From positions 155,816-219,815 of the forward strand of contig NZ_JAJAUZ010000005.1 in assembly GCF_020532645.1 (NCBI RefSeq): a stretch of 64,000 nucleotides of DNA, given 5' to 3'. Made by a program: the position numbers and the translations under genes. Position 1 is the stretch's first letter. Each line of letters starts with the position of its first letter. The DNA comes from Streptomyces bambusae (GTDB taxonomy: Bacteria > Actinomycetota > Actinomycetes > Streptomycetales > Streptomycetaceae). Shown piece after piece: positions 43,711 to 53,196 of this stretch. The notes under the pieces were generated by a model that was given only the letters and a program-made list of their open reading frames with translations, was not told where the DNA came from and made no database searches.

Positions 43711-46332
43711 GTGACCGAGAACTCGCAGACACCCAGCAGCCCCAACTCCGAACTGCCGACCACCTACGCGCCGGCCGAGGTAGAGGGGAAGCTCTACGAG
43801 CGCTGGGTGGAGCGCGGTTACTTCGAGGCCGACGCGAAGAGCGACAAGCCCGCGTACACCATCGTCATTCCGCCGCCGAACGTCACGGGCAGCCTGCACC
43901 TGGGCCACGCCTTCGAGCACACCCTGATCGACGCCCTCACCCGCCGCAAGCGCATGCAGGGCTTCGAGACGCTGTGGCAGCCCGGCATGGACCACGCCGG
44001 CATCGCCACCCAGAACGTCGTCGAGCGCGAGCTCGCCAAGGAGGGCAAGTCCCGCCACGACCTGGGCCGCGAGGCGTTCGTCGAGCGCGTCTGGCAGTGG
44101 AAGGGCGAGTCCGGCGGCCAGATCTCCGGCCAGATGCGCCGCCTCGGCGACGGCGTCGACTGGTCCCGCGAGCGCTTCACCATGGACGAGGGCCTGTCCG
44201 AGGCCGTCCAGACCATCTTCAAGCGGCTCTACGACGACGAGCTGATCTACCGCGCCGAGCGCATCATCAACTGGTGCCCGCGCTGCCTGACCGCGATCTC
44301 CGACATCGAGGTCGAGTACCAGGACGACGACGGCGAGCTGGTCTCCATCCGCTACGGCGAGGGCGAGGACTCCCTCGTTGTCGCCACCACCCGCGCGGAG
44401 ACGATGCTCGGCGACACCGCCGTCGCCGTCCACCCGGACGACGAGCGGTACAAGCACCTCGTCGGCCGCCAGATCAAGCTGCCGCTGACCGACCGCAGCA
44501 TCCCGGTCGTCGCCGACACCCACGTCGACCCCGAGTTCGGCACCGGCGCCGTCAAGGTGACCCCGGCGCACGACCCGAACGACTTCGAGATCGGCCAGCG
44601 CCACGGCCTGCCGAACCTCGCCGTCATGGACGAGCGCGCCATCATCACCGCGCCCGGCCCCTTCCAGGGCCTGGACCGCCTGGAGGCCCGCTCCGCCATC
44701 GTCGGCGCGCTGCGCGCCGAGGGCCGGATCGTCGCCGAGAAGCGCCCGTACACGCACTCCGTCGGCCACTGCTCGCGCTGCAAGACCACCATCGAGCCGC
44801 GCCTGTCGATGCAGTGGTGGGTCAAGGTCGGCCCGCTCGCGAAGGCCGCCGGCGACGCGGTCCGCGACGGCAAGGTCAAGATCCACCCGCAGGAGATGGA
44901 GAAGCGGTACTTCGACTGGGTCGACAACCTCCACGACTGGTGCATCTCGCGCCAGCTGTGGTGGGGCCACCGCATCCCGGTCTGGTACGGCCCGAACGGC
45001 GAGGTCGTCTGCGTCGGACCCGACGAGCAGCCGCCGACGGGCGAGGGCTGGCACCAGGACACCGACGTCCTCGACACCTGGTTCTCCTCCGGCCTGTGGC
45101 CGTTCTCCACGCTCGGCTGGCCGCAGCAGACCGAGAGCCTCGCGAAGTTCTACCCGAACTCCGTCCTGGTCACCGGCTACGACATCCTCTTCTTCTGGGT
45201 CGCCCGGATGATGATGTTCGGCCTGTACGCGATGGACGGCGTCCCGCCGTTCCACACCATCGCCCTGCACGGCATGGTGCGCGACCAGTTCGGCAAGAAG
45301 ATGTCGAAGTCCTTCGGCAACGCGGTCAACCCGCTGGACTGGATGGACACGTACGGCTCCGACGCGGTCCGCTTCACGCTGGCCCGCGGCGCCAACCCTG
45401 GCGTCGACGTCCCGATCGGCGAGGACTGGGTCCAGGCCTCCCGGAACTTCGCCAACAAGATCTGGAACGCCACCCGCTTCGCGCTGATGAACGGCGCCAC
45501 CATCGAGGGCGAGCTGCCGGCCCCCGAGCAGATGACGGCCACCGACCGGTGGATCCTGTCGCAGCTCAACAAGACCGTGGCCGAGGTCGACGCCTTCTAC
45601 GACGACTACCAGTTCTCGAAGCTGTCGGACTCGCTGTACCACTTCGCGTGGGACGAGGTCTTCAGCTGGTACGTCGAGCTGTCGAAGACCACGTTCTTCG
45701 CGGGCGGCGAGCAGGCGCAGGTCTCCGGCCGGGTCCTCGGCGAGGTCCTCGACGTCATGCTGCGGCTGCTGCACCCGGTCGTCCCGTTCGTCACCGAGAC
45801 CCTGTGGACCACGCTGACCGGCCGCGAGTCCCTCGTGATCGCCGACTGGCCCGCCGACAGCGGCTTCCGCGACGAGGCCGCCGAGGCCGAGATCGAGCTG
45901 GTCAAGGCCGTCGTCACCGAGGTCCGCCGGTTCCGCAAGGAGCAGGGCCTGCAGGACGGCCAGAAGGTCCCGGCCCGCCTGGACCTGACCGGTACTCCGC
46001 TGGCCGCGCACGAGGCCGCGATCCGGCAGCTGCTGCGCCTCCAGCCGGAGGGCGAGGCCTTCAGCGCCACCGCCACCCTGCCGGTCGCCGGTGCCACCGT
46101 GGCCCTCGACCTCTCCGGCACCATCGACGTCGAGGCCGAGCGCAAGCGGCTCGCCAAGGACCTCGCCGCCGCCGAGAAGGAGAAGCAGCAGGCCGAGGGC
46201 AAGCTCGGGAACGAGGCCTTCCTCGCCAAGGCCCCCGACAACGTCGTGGACAAGATCAAGGGCCGGCTGGCCAAGGCCGAGGCGGACATCGCCCGGATCC
46301 AGAACCAGCTGGACGCGCTGCCCGCCGCCTAG
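43711..46332 (+). CDS. valS: Valyl-tRNA synthetase
   Basis: This class I aminoacyl-tRNA synthetase has 873 residues from GTG 43711; an alternative GTG lies two codons upstream. The signature [14 protein letters not shown] (HIGH motif) occurs near residue 50 and [15 protein letters not shown] (KMSKS) near 530. An editing domain lies in between, and a C-terminal coiled-coil arm follows (about 810-870, [22 protein letters not shown] broken here by Ala runs). It charges tRNA-Val with proofreading against threonine. The start is supported by a TAAACT -10 six bases upstream, so the transcript is probably leaderless; no T-box leader is present. It is followed by a strong terminator. Confidence 0.97.
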   Translation: MTENSQTPSSPNSELPTTYAPAEVEGKLYERWVERGYFEADAKSDKPAYTIVIPPPNVTGSLHLGHAFEHTLIDALTRRKRMQGFETLWQPGMDHAGIATQNVVERELAKEGKSRHDLGREAFVERVWQWKGESGGQISGQMRRLGDGVDWSRERFTMDEGLSEAVQTIFKRLYDDELIYRAERIINWCPRCLTAISDIEVEYQDDDGELVSIRYGEGEDSLVVATTRAETMLGDTAVAVHPDDERYKHLVGRQIKLPLTDRSIPVVADTHVDPEFGTGAVKVTPAHDPNDFEIGQRHGLPNLAVMDERAIITAPGPFQGLDRLEARSAIVGALRAEGRIVAEKRPYTHSVGHCSRCKTTIEPRLSMQWWVKVGPLAKAAGDAVRDGKVKIHPQEMEKRYFDWVDNLHDWCISRQLWWGHRIPVWYGPNGEVVCVGPDEQPPTGEGWHQDTDVLDTWFSSGLWPFSTLGWPQQTESLAKFYPNSVLVTGYDILFFWVARMMMFGLYAMDGVPPFHTIALHGMVRDQFGKKMSKSFGNAVNPLDWMDTYGSDAVRFTLARGANPGVDVPIGEDWVQASRNFANKIWNATRFALMNGATIEGELPAPEQMTATDRWILSQLNKTVAEVDAFYDDYQFSKLSDSLYHFAWDEVFSWYVELSKTTFFAGGEQAQVSGRVLGEVLDVMLRLLHPVVPFVTETLWTTLTGRESLVIADWPADSGFRDEAAEAEIELVKAVVTEVRRFRKEQGLQDGQKVPARLDLTGTPLAAHEAAIRQLLRLQPEGEAFSATATLPVAGATVALDLSGTIDVEAERKRLAKDLAAAEKEKQQAEGKLGNEAFLAKAPDNVVDKIKGRLAKAEADIARIQNQLDALPAA

Positions 46333-46349
46333 GCACCCGGCGCACGCGA

Positions 46350-46380
46350 AGGCCCCCCGCTCTTCCGGAGCGGGGGGCCT
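46350..46380 (+). terminator. 13-bp hairpin terminator of valS
   Basis: AGGCCCCCCGCTC (46350-46362) pairs perfectly with GAGCGGGGGGCCT (46368-46380), 5-nt loop. It is also well placed for the convergent VKOR gene. Confidence 0.87.
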
Positions 46381-46421
46381 CCTGCGTTCCCGGGACCCGG
46401 GGGATCGTGAACCGGTCCGGT

Positions 46422-46976
46422 TCAGGCGAACCGTCCCGCCGTCAGCCCCGCCATCACCGCGTACAGCAGCAGCGGCACCAGCCAGTGCGGCGCCTCGGCC
46501 AGCGTGCGCGGCAGCCGCACCACATGCCGGGTCACGTACCAGAACAGCGGGACCACCACCGCCCACACCAGCACGCACCACGGGCACAGCGCACCGATGA
46601 CGTACAGGCACTGCGTGAAGAGCCACAGGACGAAGCCGAACGCGGCCGTCACCCCCGCCTGCACCAGCAGCCACAGCCACCGGGCGAACTCCGCACCGGC
46701 CAGCAGCGCCAGCCCCAGCCCCGCCAGCACGCCGAAGCCGGCCAGGCCGAGCAGCACGTTCGGCACGCCCAGCACGCTGCTCTGCCAGGTGCTCATGACG
46801 TCGCCGCAGCTGAGCACCGCGTTCACGTTGCACCCCGGCGTGAACCGCGGATCCTCCAGCATCCGGATCCGGTCGTACGCCAGCACGCCCGAGGCCAGCG
46901 CCCCGAGCAGACCGGAGACGAGCAGCAGCAGCGGCAGTCCCCGGCGGGACCGCCGGGGGAGGGGCGCAATGATCAT
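46422..46976 (-). CDS. Vitamin K epoxide reductase (VKOR) family membrane protein
   Basis: This 184-residue integral membrane protein has about five helices. The loop cysteine pair is in CNVNAVLSCGDVMSTW and the active-site motif is CPWC (GALCPWCVLVWAVV), the VKOR hallmark. Bacterial VKOR uses menaquinone to reoxidise a DsbA- or thioredoxin-like partner and so drives disulfide formation in exported proteins. No extracytoplasmic thioredoxin-fold partner is adjacent or fused. The start MIIAPLPRRSRR was chosen because the basic cluster precedes the first helix directly. It is divergent from the histidine kinase gene. Secreted proteins in the window could be clients, but that is speculation. Confidence 0.9.
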   Translation of the reverse strand: MIIAPLPRRSRRGLPLLLLVSGLLGALASGVLAYDRIRMLEDPRFTPGCNVNAVLSCGDVMSTWQSSVLGVPNVLLGLAGFGVLAGLGLALLAGAEFARWLWLLVQAGVTAAFGFVLWLFTQCLYVIGALCPWCVLVWAVVVPLFWYVTRHVVRLPRTLAEAPHWLVPLLLYAVMAGLTAGRFA

Positions 46977-47116
46977 TCTTACGACGCTACGCAGCGCAGC
47001 GCGGCGGCGGCAGGGCGGAAGGTCGCCCGCCGAATGGGTCGAATGTCCCGATCTGAGGTGCCATAAATCACTTCTTTCGGGCGCCGGGCGGGCCGGATCC
47101 ACAGGGCGGACCTTGG

Positions 47117-48277
47117 ATGATGGAAGGCATGCACGTCACGCCTCCCGCCCCGGTGCGCCGACGGACCGCGGCCGCGGTCCGGGCGTTCGCGGCGGCCCGG
47201 CTGCGCTCCCCGCGGGCGCTGGACGTGCTCACCGCCCTCGGCTGCTTCGGCCTGATGATGCTCGACCTGCCGGGCCTGGCCGCTGCCGACAACTCCCTCA
47301 ACGGCGCGACCGCCACCCTGGTCCTGGCCGCCGGCGCGGCCACCATGCTGGTGCGCCGCCGGGCGCCTTGGGCCGGCTACCTCGCCGCCCTCGTGTTCGT
47401 CGGCTGGCTCCACGAGCTGACGCTGATCCAGTTCGCCCTGTACTCCCTGGGCCGCTACCGCGGACGCAACGCCGGCGCCCTCGGCACCGCCGCCTACATC
47501 GGCTACGCCTACCTGCTGTTCAACCTGCCCGGCTGGCCCGTCGAGCGGGCCCAGACCCTCAGCGGCTTCCTCAGTCTCGTCGTGCCCATCGGGGTGCTCG
47601 CCGCCGCCGTCGGCATCGCCGCCTACCGGCAGGACCTGGTCCGCGAACTGGACCAGCAGCGGGCCGAGTCGGCCGTCTTCCGGGCGGTGCAGCAGGAACG
47701 CACCGCGGTGGCGCGCGACGTCCACGACTTCGTGGGCCGCGAACTGACCCTCCTGACGGTCCGTTCCGAGGTCCTCGCCCTGCGCTCGCGCGGCACGGCC
47801 CACGAGAAGGACTTCGACGAGCTGTCCGAGACCGCCCGCCGCGCCCACCTCGTCCTCAACGACATCATCGTGCAGCGCGGCGAGCGGGCCGTCACCCCCG
47901 GAGTGGACGGCCTGCCGGCGCTCGCCGAGGAGAGCGGCCGGGCCGGCTCCCCGGTCCGGCTGACCGTCGACGAGGCCAGCCACGCGGTCTCCCCGCTGCG
48001 GCAGGCCGCCGTCTACCGCGTGGTCCAGGAATGCCTCACCAACGCGGCCAAGCACGCCCGCGGTGCCACCGTCGACGTCACCGTCACGGCCGACGGCCCG
48101 CAGCTGCGGATCACGGTCCGCAACGCGCTGCCCGCCCGCACCCCGCTGCGCGCCCCCGTATCCGCCGGCTCCGGCACGGCCAGCATGTCCGAGCGGGTCG
48201 AAAGCCTCGGCGGCACCCTCACCACCCACCGCAACGACGGCACGTACGAGGTCGTGGCCACCCTGCCGCGCGGCTGA
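47117..48277 (+). CDS. Orphan sensor histidine kinase (NarL-partner type)
   Basis: This 386-residue protein has an N-terminal membrane domain of about five helices (about residues 35-170). The HisKA_3 dimerisation domain has the phospho-acceptor His203 in ARDVHDFVGREL, and a C-terminal HATPase domain has N-box VQECLTNAAKHARG and G-box segment SAGSGTASMSERVESLGG. The H box is atypical: members usually read RELHDVVAH or similar, and DFVG replaces the second His. No response regulator gene is adjacent, so it is orphan. It is divergent from VKOR and convergent with the Mbl-like gene. Its 3' end is embedded in a 10-bp triple repeat. Confidence 0.85.
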   Translation: MMEGMHVTPPAPVRRRTAAAVRAFAAARLRSPRALDVLTALGCFGLMMLDLPGLAAADNSLNGATATLVLAAGAATMLVRRRAPWAGYLAALVFVGWLHELTLIQFALYSLGRYRGRNAGALGTAAYIGYAYLLFNLPGWPVERAQTLSGFLSLVVPIGVLAAAVGIAAYRQDLVRELDQQRAESAVFRAVQQERTAVARDVHDFVGRELTLLTVRSEVLALRSRGTAHEKDFDELSETARRAHLVLNDIIVQRGERAVTPGVDGLPALAEESGRAGSPVRLTVDEASHAVSPLRQAAVYRVVQECLTNAAKHARGATVDVTVTADGPQLRITVRNALPARTPLRAPVSAGSGTASMSERVESLGGTLTTHRNDGTYEVVATLPRG

Positions 48278-48300
48278 CCGCGGCTGACCGCGGCTGACTG
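48271..48300. repeat. 10-bp direct repeat, 3 copies
   Basis: CGGCTGACCG occurs at 48271-48280 and 48281-48290, and as CGGCTGACTG at 48291-48300. The histidine kinase stop codon is in the first copy. It is small, probably slippage at the 3' end of the gene. Confidence 0.7.
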
Positions 48301-48315
48301 CGGGGGAGCCGCGGC

Positions 48316-49365
48316 TCAGGCCCGGGCCGGCGCCAGCAGACCGCCCAGCGCGTCCAGGTCCTCCACGCACCGGCCCGACCCCAGCGCCACGCAGTCCAGC
48401 GGATCGTCCGCCACGAACACCGGGATCCCCGTCGCCGAGGCCATCCGCAGGTCCAGTCCCGGCAGCAGCGCTCCGCCGCCCGTCAGCACGATCCCGTGCT
48501 CCATCACATCGCCCGACAGCTCCGGCGGGCACTCCTCCAGAGTGCTGCGCACCGCCGCGATGACCGCCTCCACCGGCTCGTCGAGGGCGCTGCGCACGGC
48601 GGCCGCCGACAGCTCCAGGGTCCGCGGCATCCCGCCGACCCGCTCCCGGCCGCGCACCGTGAACGTACGGGTCTCCAGCTCGGGCCGGTCCGGCACCGGC
48701 CAGGCCGAGCCGATGGCCACCTTCACGTCCTCGGCCGTCCGCTCGCCGATCAGCAGCCCGTGCTCCTGGCGCACGTATGCGGAGATCGCCGCGTCCAGCC
48801 GGTCGCCGCCCACCCGCAGCGACTGCGAGGTGACGATCCCGCCCAGCGAGATCACGGCCACCTCGGTGGTCCCGCCGCCGATGTCGACCACCATCGAGCC
48901 GCGCGCCTCCGACACCGGCAGCCCGGCCCCGATCGCCGCCGCCATCGGCTCCTCGATCAGGTGGACGGCCCTGGCCCCGGCCCGCGTGGAGGCGTGCACG
49001 ATCGCCCGCCGCTCCACCGGAGTCACCCCGGAGGGCACGCACACCACCATGCGGGTACGGGAGCGGCGGCCCGGCACCGCCTTGCGGACGAAGTGCCGGA
49101 TCATCTCCTCGGCCGCCTCGTAGTCGCAGATCACCCCGTCCTTCAGGGGGCGGATCGCGGTGATCGAGCCGGGGGTCCGGCCGATGGTCTCCTTGGCCTC
49201 GGTGCCGACGGCCAGGGCTGTGCTGGTGCCCGCCCGGACGGCCACCACCGACGGCTCGTTCAGCACGATCCCGTGCCCCCGGGCGTAGACCAGGGTGTTC
49301 GCGGTCCCCAGGTCGATCCCTATGTCGCGGCTGGATGCTGTCTTGTTGCTGCTGACCTGCGGCAT
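48316..49365 (-). CDS. MreB/Mbl-type bacterial actin, second copy
   Basis: This 349-residue actin-fold ATPase is closely related to MreB encoded 2.8 kb away. It has phosphate-1 motif [16 protein letters not shown], connect-1 [13 protein letters not shown], phosphate-2 [18 protein letters not shown] and adenosine motif [18 protein letters not shown]. It differs by an Arg-rich KAVPGRRSRTRM loop and an Ala/Arg-rich tail. It may be an Mbl-like partner in cell-wall or spore-wall synthesis. ATG 49365 has GGGGA 4 nt upstream. It lies between valS and folC, a site that in streptomycetes I know of does not usually hold an actin gene. It is divergent from folC and convergent with the histidine kinase. 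Confidence 0.88.
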   Translation of the reverse strand: MPQVSSNKTASSRDIGIDLGTANTLVYARGHGIVLNEPSVVAVRAGTSTALAVGTEAKETIGRTPGSITAIRPLKDGVICDYEAAEEMIRHFVRKAVPGRRSRTRMVVCVPSGVTPVERRAIVHASTRAGARAVHLIEEPMAAAIGAGLPVSEARGSMVVDIGGGTTEVAVISLGGIVTSQSLRVGGDRLDAAISAYVRQEHGLLIGERTAEDVKVAIGSAWPVPDRPELETRTFTVRGRERVGGMPRTLELSAAAVRSALDEPVEAVIAAVRSTLEECPPELSGDVMEHGIVLTGGGALLPGLDLRMASATGIPVFVADDPLDCVALGSGRCVEDLDALGGLLAPARA

Positions 49366-49469
49366 TTGTTCCCCTATCCTCTGCCGCAAGGCTTGCATAA
49401 CGATCAGGCCGCACCTTTCGCCGAAGGTCCCGAAACGGCCGGGTCGAAAGTCCCGGCGCCCCCCGTCCG

Positions 49470-49475
49470 TAGACT
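49470..49475 (+). promoter_or_regulatory. -10 element (TAGACT) of folC, leaderless arrangement
   Basis: TAGACT ends 6 nt before the GTG start at 49482, the same spacing as at valS. No clear -35. Confidence 0.58.
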
Positions 49476-49481
49476 GGCCCT

Positions 49482-50993
49482 GTGAGTGAGCAGCAGCCCG
49501 AGAGTGCCGACCGGTTCGACGAATTCGATGAGATCGTCGCCGAGGAGACCGACCGCGACCCCGACCTGGCGGTGATCGAGGCCGGCAGCCGCACCCTGCG
49601 CGCCCAGGCCGGCCCGCCGCAGGGCGACCCGGTCCCGACCCGCCCCGAGGACCCGGAGGTGGACCGGGCGCTGCGCGAGGTGGAGCAGGAGCTCGCCGGC
49701 CGCTGGGGCGAGACCAAGCTGGACCCGTCGGTGTCGCGCATCGCCGCCCTGATGGACGTGCTGGGCGAACCGCAGCGCGCGTACCCGTCCATCCACGTCA
49801 CCGGCACCAACGGCAAGACCAGCACCGCCCGCATGATCGAGGCCCTGCTGAACGCCTTCGAGCTGCGCACCGGCCGCTACACCAGCCCGCACGTGCAGTC
49901 CGTCACCGAGCGCATCAGCCTGGACGGGGCGCCGATCACCGCCGAGCGGTTCATCGAGACGTACCAGGACATCAAGCCGTACATCGAGCTGGTCGACGCG
50001 AAGGAGGACTTCCGGCTGTCCTTCTTCGAGGTGCTCACCGCAATGGCCTACGCGGCCTTCGCGGACGCCCCGGTGGACGCGGCCGTCGTCGAGGTCGGCA
50101 TGGGCGGCACCTGGGACGCGACGAACGTCATCGACGGCTCGGTCGCGGTCGTCACCCCCATCAGCCTGGACCACACCGACCGGCTCGGCGGGACGCCCGG
50201 CGAGATCGCCCAGGAGAAGGGCGGGGTCATCAAGCAGGGCGCCACGGTCATCCTGGCGCAGCAGCCGGTCGACGCCGCCCAGGTGCTGCTGAAGAAGGCC
50301 GTCGAGGTCGACGCCACCGTGGCCCGCGCGGGCATGGAGTTCGGCGTGGTCGGCCGCGAGATCGCCGTCGGCGGCCAGCAGCTGACGCTGCGCGGCCTGG
50401 GCGGCGAGTACGAGGACGTCTTCCTGCCGCTGTACGGCGAGCACATGGCGCACAACGCGGCCGTGGCGCTGGCCGCGGTCGAGGCGTTCTTCGGGATCGG
50501 CGCGGAGCACGCGCGGCCGCTGGACGTGGACACCGTCCGCAAGGCGTTCGCCTCCGTCACCTCCCCGGGCCGGATGGAGGTCGTGCGCCGCAGCCCCACC
50601 GTGGTGCTGGACGCCGCCCACAATCCGGCGGGTGCGCAGGTCACCGCGGCCGCGATCACCGAGGCGTTCGGCTTCAGCCGGCTCATCGGCGTGGTCGGCG
50701 CGAGTGACGGCAAGGACGTCCGGGGCGTCTTCGAAGCCTTCGAACCGATTTTCGCCGAGGTCGTGGTGACGGCGAACACCAGTCACCGGGCGATGAGCGC
50801 GGACGAGCTGGCCGCCATCGCGGTCGAGGTCTTCGGTCCCGACCGGGTGCAGGTCGAGCCGCGCCTCGACGACGCCCTGGAGGCGGCGATCACCCTGGCC
50901 GAGGAAGAGGCCGAGTACGGAGGAGCCGGCGTCCTGGTGACCGGCTCCGTGATCACGGTGGGCGAGGCGCGCCTGCTGCTGAAGAGGAGCTGA
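49482..50993 (+). CDS. folC: Folylpolyglutamate synthase / dihydrofolate synthase
   Basis: This 503-residue Mur-ligase-fold enzyme adds glutamate to dihydropteroate and tetrahydrofolate. An acidic N-terminal extension (about 1-75) is longer than in E. coli FolC. The P-loop is HVTGTNGKTSTARMIEALL, then SFFEVLTAMAYAAF, VEVGMGGTWDATNVID, the metal/ATP segment SLDHTDRLG and the C-terminal Mur-ligase domain with VVLDAAHNPAGAQ. GTG 49482 is chosen because TAGACT lies 6 nt upstream (leaderless). It is followed 3 bp later by the DUF4233 gene and then by ndk, an actinobacterial folC-DUF4233-ndk order. Confidence 0.95.
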   Translation: MSEQQPESADRFDEFDEIVAEETDRDPDLAVIEAGSRTLRAQAGPPQGDPVPTRPEDPEVDRALREVEQELAGRWGETKLDPSVSRIAALMDVLGEPQRAYPSIHVTGTNGKTSTARMIEALLNAFELRTGRYTSPHVQSVTERISLDGAPITAERFIETYQDIKPYIELVDAKEDFRLSFFEVLTAMAYAAFADAPVDAAVVEVGMGGTWDATNVIDGSVAVVTPISLDHTDRLGGTPGEIAQEKGGVIKQGATVILAQQPVDAAQVLLKKAVEVDATVARAGMEFGVVGREIAVGGQQLTLRGLGGEYEDVFLPLYGEHMAHNAAVALAAVEAFFGIGAEHARPLDVDTVRKAFASVTSPGRMEVVRRSPTVVLDAAHNPAGAQVTAAAITEAFGFSRLIGVVGASDGKDVRGVFEAFEPIFAEVVVTANTSHRAMSADELAAIAVEVFGPDRVQVEPRLDDALEAAITLAEEEAEYGGAGVLVTGSVITVGEARLLLKRS

Positions 50994-50996
50994 GTC

Positions 50997-51353
50997 ATGC
51001 GCACGCTGTGTGCGAGCACCCTGATCGGCGAGTTCTTCGTCATCGGGTTCGCGGGTCTGGTCGCCATGAAGGGCGATCTGTCCCAGGCGGTGGTCTGGTC
51101 GGTGTGCGGCGTCGGCATGTTGCTGTCCGTGCTGCTGTGCGGGATGCTCTCCCGCCCCGGCGCGGTGCAGATCGGCTGGGCCCTGCAGATCGGCCTGGTC
51201 CTCAGCGGCTTCGTGGTCCCCACCATGTTCTTCCTGGGCCTCGTCTTCATGGCCCTCTGGTGGTGCTCGGTCCACTACGGCCGCAAGGTCGACGAGGCGA
51301 AGGCCCGCTGGGCCGCGCAGGCCGAGGCCGCCCCCGCGCCTGACGCTGCGTGA
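50997..51353 (+). CDS. DUF4233 family membrane protein
   Basis: This 118-residue membrane protein has four hydrophobic helices (about residues 7-25, 30-50, 55-72 and 76-92) and a basic/Ala-rich tail. The family DUF4233 is regularly found directly after folC in actinobacteria and has no known function. It begins 3 bp after the folC stop, so it is translationally coupled. A role in folate or precursor transport is only a guess based on that linkage. Confidence 0.9.
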   Translation: MRTLCASTLIGEFFVIGFAGLVAMKGDLSQAVVWSVCGVGMLLSVLLCGMLSRPGAVQIGWALQIGLVLSGFVVPTMFFLGLVFMALWWCSVHYGRKVDEAKARWAAQAEAAPAPDAA

Positions 51354-51418
51354 CGGTGCGGCGGGCACGCACTGTAGCCTCGTAGGACCGCACCCGTATG
51401 CCGCAAGGAGTTGTCACC

Positions 51419-51832
51419 ATGACCCAGCGCACGCTCGTCATCCTCAAGCCGGACGCGGTCCGGCGCGGGCTGGTCGGCGAGATCGTCGGCCGTATCGAGC
51501 GCAAGGCCGGCTGGACCATCCCGGCGATGGAGCTGCGGACGCTCGACCAGGAGACCCTGGAACAGCACTACGGCGAGCACAAGGGCAAGGTCTTCTACGA
51601 GCCCCTGATGGGCTTCATGGCCTCCGGCCCCGTCGTCGTCCTCGTGGTCGAGGGCGAGCGGGCCATCGAGGGCGTGCGCGCGCTGGCCGGCCCGACCGAC
51701 CCGATCGCCGCGGCGCCGGGCTCCATCCGGGGTGACTTCGGCACCATCACCCGGGAGAACCTGATCCACGCCTCGGACTCCGAGGAGTCCGCCGAGCGCG
51801 AGCTGAAGCTGTTCTTCCCCGGCCTGGTCTGA
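51419..51832 (+). CDS. ndk: Nucleoside diphosphate kinase
   Basis: This 137-residue enzyme transfers the gamma-phosphate from ATP to NDPs through a phospho-histidine. The active-site His lies in [11 protein letters not shown]; usual family members read NxIHGSDS, so Ala replaces Gly, a mild and tolerated difference. The N-terminus [17 protein letters not shown] and the GSIRGDFG segment are typical. ATG 51419 has AAGGAG about 10 nt upstream. It closes the folC-DUF4233-ndk unit and is followed by a perfect hairpin ahead of mreB. Confidence 0.97.
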   Translation: MTQRTLVILKPDAVRRGLVGEIVGRIERKAGWTIPAMELRTLDQETLEQHYGEHKGKVFYEPLMGFMASGPVVVLVVEGERAIEGVRALAGPTDPIAAAPGSIRGDFGTITRENLIHASDSEESAERELKLFFPGLV

Positions 51833-51889
51833 CCCCTCCCGGGACCCCCGGCACCGACCTCGTGTCAGCCGAATAGCGCTCTCCACCTG

Positions 51890-51916
51890 GGGCGACCGAA
51901 GTAATTTCGGTCGCCC
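51890..51916 (+). terminator. 11-bp hairpin terminator of ndk
   Basis: GGGCGACCGAA (51890-51900) pairs with TTCGGTCGCCC (51906-51916) around a 5-nt GTAAT loop, separating ndk from mreB. Confidence 0.85.
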
Positions 51917-52142
51917 TTCGGTATTCCCCGGCAGGGCCGGGAACGCATGGCCCGGACACGACGTCACCATAACGGGGGCGGGTATCCGTTCCGGCGGGAA
52001 AGCCGGAGTCCCGTCGCGCGATGTGAGCACATGCGGCACTACGATGGGGCCTCCACCCACACACCCACCTCGCCGACTCCTGACAGCAGCAGCTTTCAAC
52101 CGGGAAGGCCAGACGCTCCTCATGGGGAACAAGGGGAACTCA
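51917..52142 (+). promoter_or_regulatory. mreB upstream region
   Basis: The 226 bp between the ndk terminator and mreB should contain the mre promoters. I see no high-scoring -35/-10 pair; AT-richer spots such as ACCATAACGG (about 51964-51975) and the run near 52030-52050 are candidates. AAGGGG at 52131-52136 is the mreB ribosome-binding site. Confidence 0.4.
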
Positions 52143-53162
52143 ATGTCGTTCATCGGCCGTGACATGGCTGTCGACCTCGGGACCGCCAACACGCTGGTGT
52201 ACGTGAGGGGCCGGGGGATCGTCCTGAACGAGCCTTCCGTCGTCGCCATCAACACGAACACCGGCGGCATTCTCGCGGTCGGCTCCGAGGCGAAGAAGAT
52301 GATCGGCCGGACGCCCGGCAACATCGTCGCCGTACGTCCGCTCAAGGACGGCGTGATCGCCGACTTCGAGATCACCGAGCGCATGCTCCGGTACTTCATC
52401 CTCAAGATCCACAAGCGCCGCTACCTGGCCCGCCCGCGCGTCGTGGTCTGCGTCCCCTCCGGCATCACCGGGGTCGAGCGCCGCGCCGTCATCGAGGCCT
52501 CCACCCAGGCCGGCGCCCGCCAGGTGCACATCATCGAGGAGCCCATGGCGGCCGCCATCGGATCCGGCCTGCCGGTCCACGAGGCCACCGGCAACATGGT
52601 GGTGGACATCGGCGGCGGCACCACCGAGGTCGCCGTCATCTCCCTCGGCGGAATCGTCACGGCGCAGTCCATCCGGGTGGCCGGCGACGAGCTCGACAAC
52701 GCGATCATCCAGCACATCAAGAAGGAGTACTCGCTCCTCCTCGGCGAGCGCACCGCCGAGCAGATCAAGATCACCATCGGTTCGGCGTACGACCTCGACA
52801 AGGACGAGCACACCGAGATCCGCGGCCGCGACCTGGTCTCCGGCCTGCCCAAGACCGTGGTCATCTCCGCCGCCGAGGTCCGCAAGGCCATCGAGGAGCC
52901 GGTCAACGCGATCGTCGACGCGGTCAAGACCACCCTCGACAAGTGCCCGCCCGAGCTGTCCGGCGACATCATGGACCGCGGCATCGTCCTCACCGGCGGC
53001 GGCGCCCTGCTGCGCGGCCTCGACGAGCGGCTGCGCCGCGAGACCGGCATGCCGATCCACATCGCCGAGGACCCGCTCGACTCCGTCGCGCTCGGATCCG
53101 GCAAGTGCGTCGAGGAGTTCGAGGCCCTCCAGCAGGTCCTGGACGCCCAGCCCCGCCGTTGA
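52143..53162 (+). CDS. mreB: Rod shape-determining protein MreB
   Basis: This 339-residue bacterial actin has phosphate-1 [16 protein letters not shown], connect-1 [13 protein letters not shown], phosphate-2 [18 protein letters not shown] and adenosine motif [16 protein letters not shown]. In streptomycetes MreB is mainly needed for spore-wall rather than tip growth. The start ATG 52143 has AAGGGG 6 nt upstream and precedes [16 protein letters not shown] 52122, seven codons earlier, is in frame but has a weaker site. It heads the mreBCD-pbp2-rodA cluster. A hairpin after it (53197-53236) may allow mreB to be made in excess of the downstream membrane proteins. Confidence 0.96.
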   Translation: MSFIGRDMAVDLGTANTLVYVRGRGIVLNEPSVVAINTNTGGILAVGSEAKKMIGRTPGNIVAVRPLKDGVIADFEITERMLRYFILKIHKRRYLARPRVVVCVPSGITGVERRAVIEASTQAGARQVHIIEEPMAAAIGSGLPVHEATGNMVVDIGGGTTEVAVISLGGIVTAQSIRVAGDELDNAIIQHIKKEYSLLLGERTAEQIKITIGSAYDLDKDEHTEIRGRDLVSGLPKTVVISAAEVRKAIEEPVNAIVDAVKTTLDKCPPELSGDIMDRGIVLTGGGALLRGLDERLRRETGMPIHIAEDPLDSVALGSGKCVEEFEALQQVLDAQPRR

Positions 53163-53196
53163 CACACCCCCGCAAGGGGACTATGCGGAACACACA

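Noticed and set aside
42607..46833. A 1408-codon minus-strand frame
   Set aside because: Only its last 323 codons form a real gene; the rest is antisense to valS with no domain signature.
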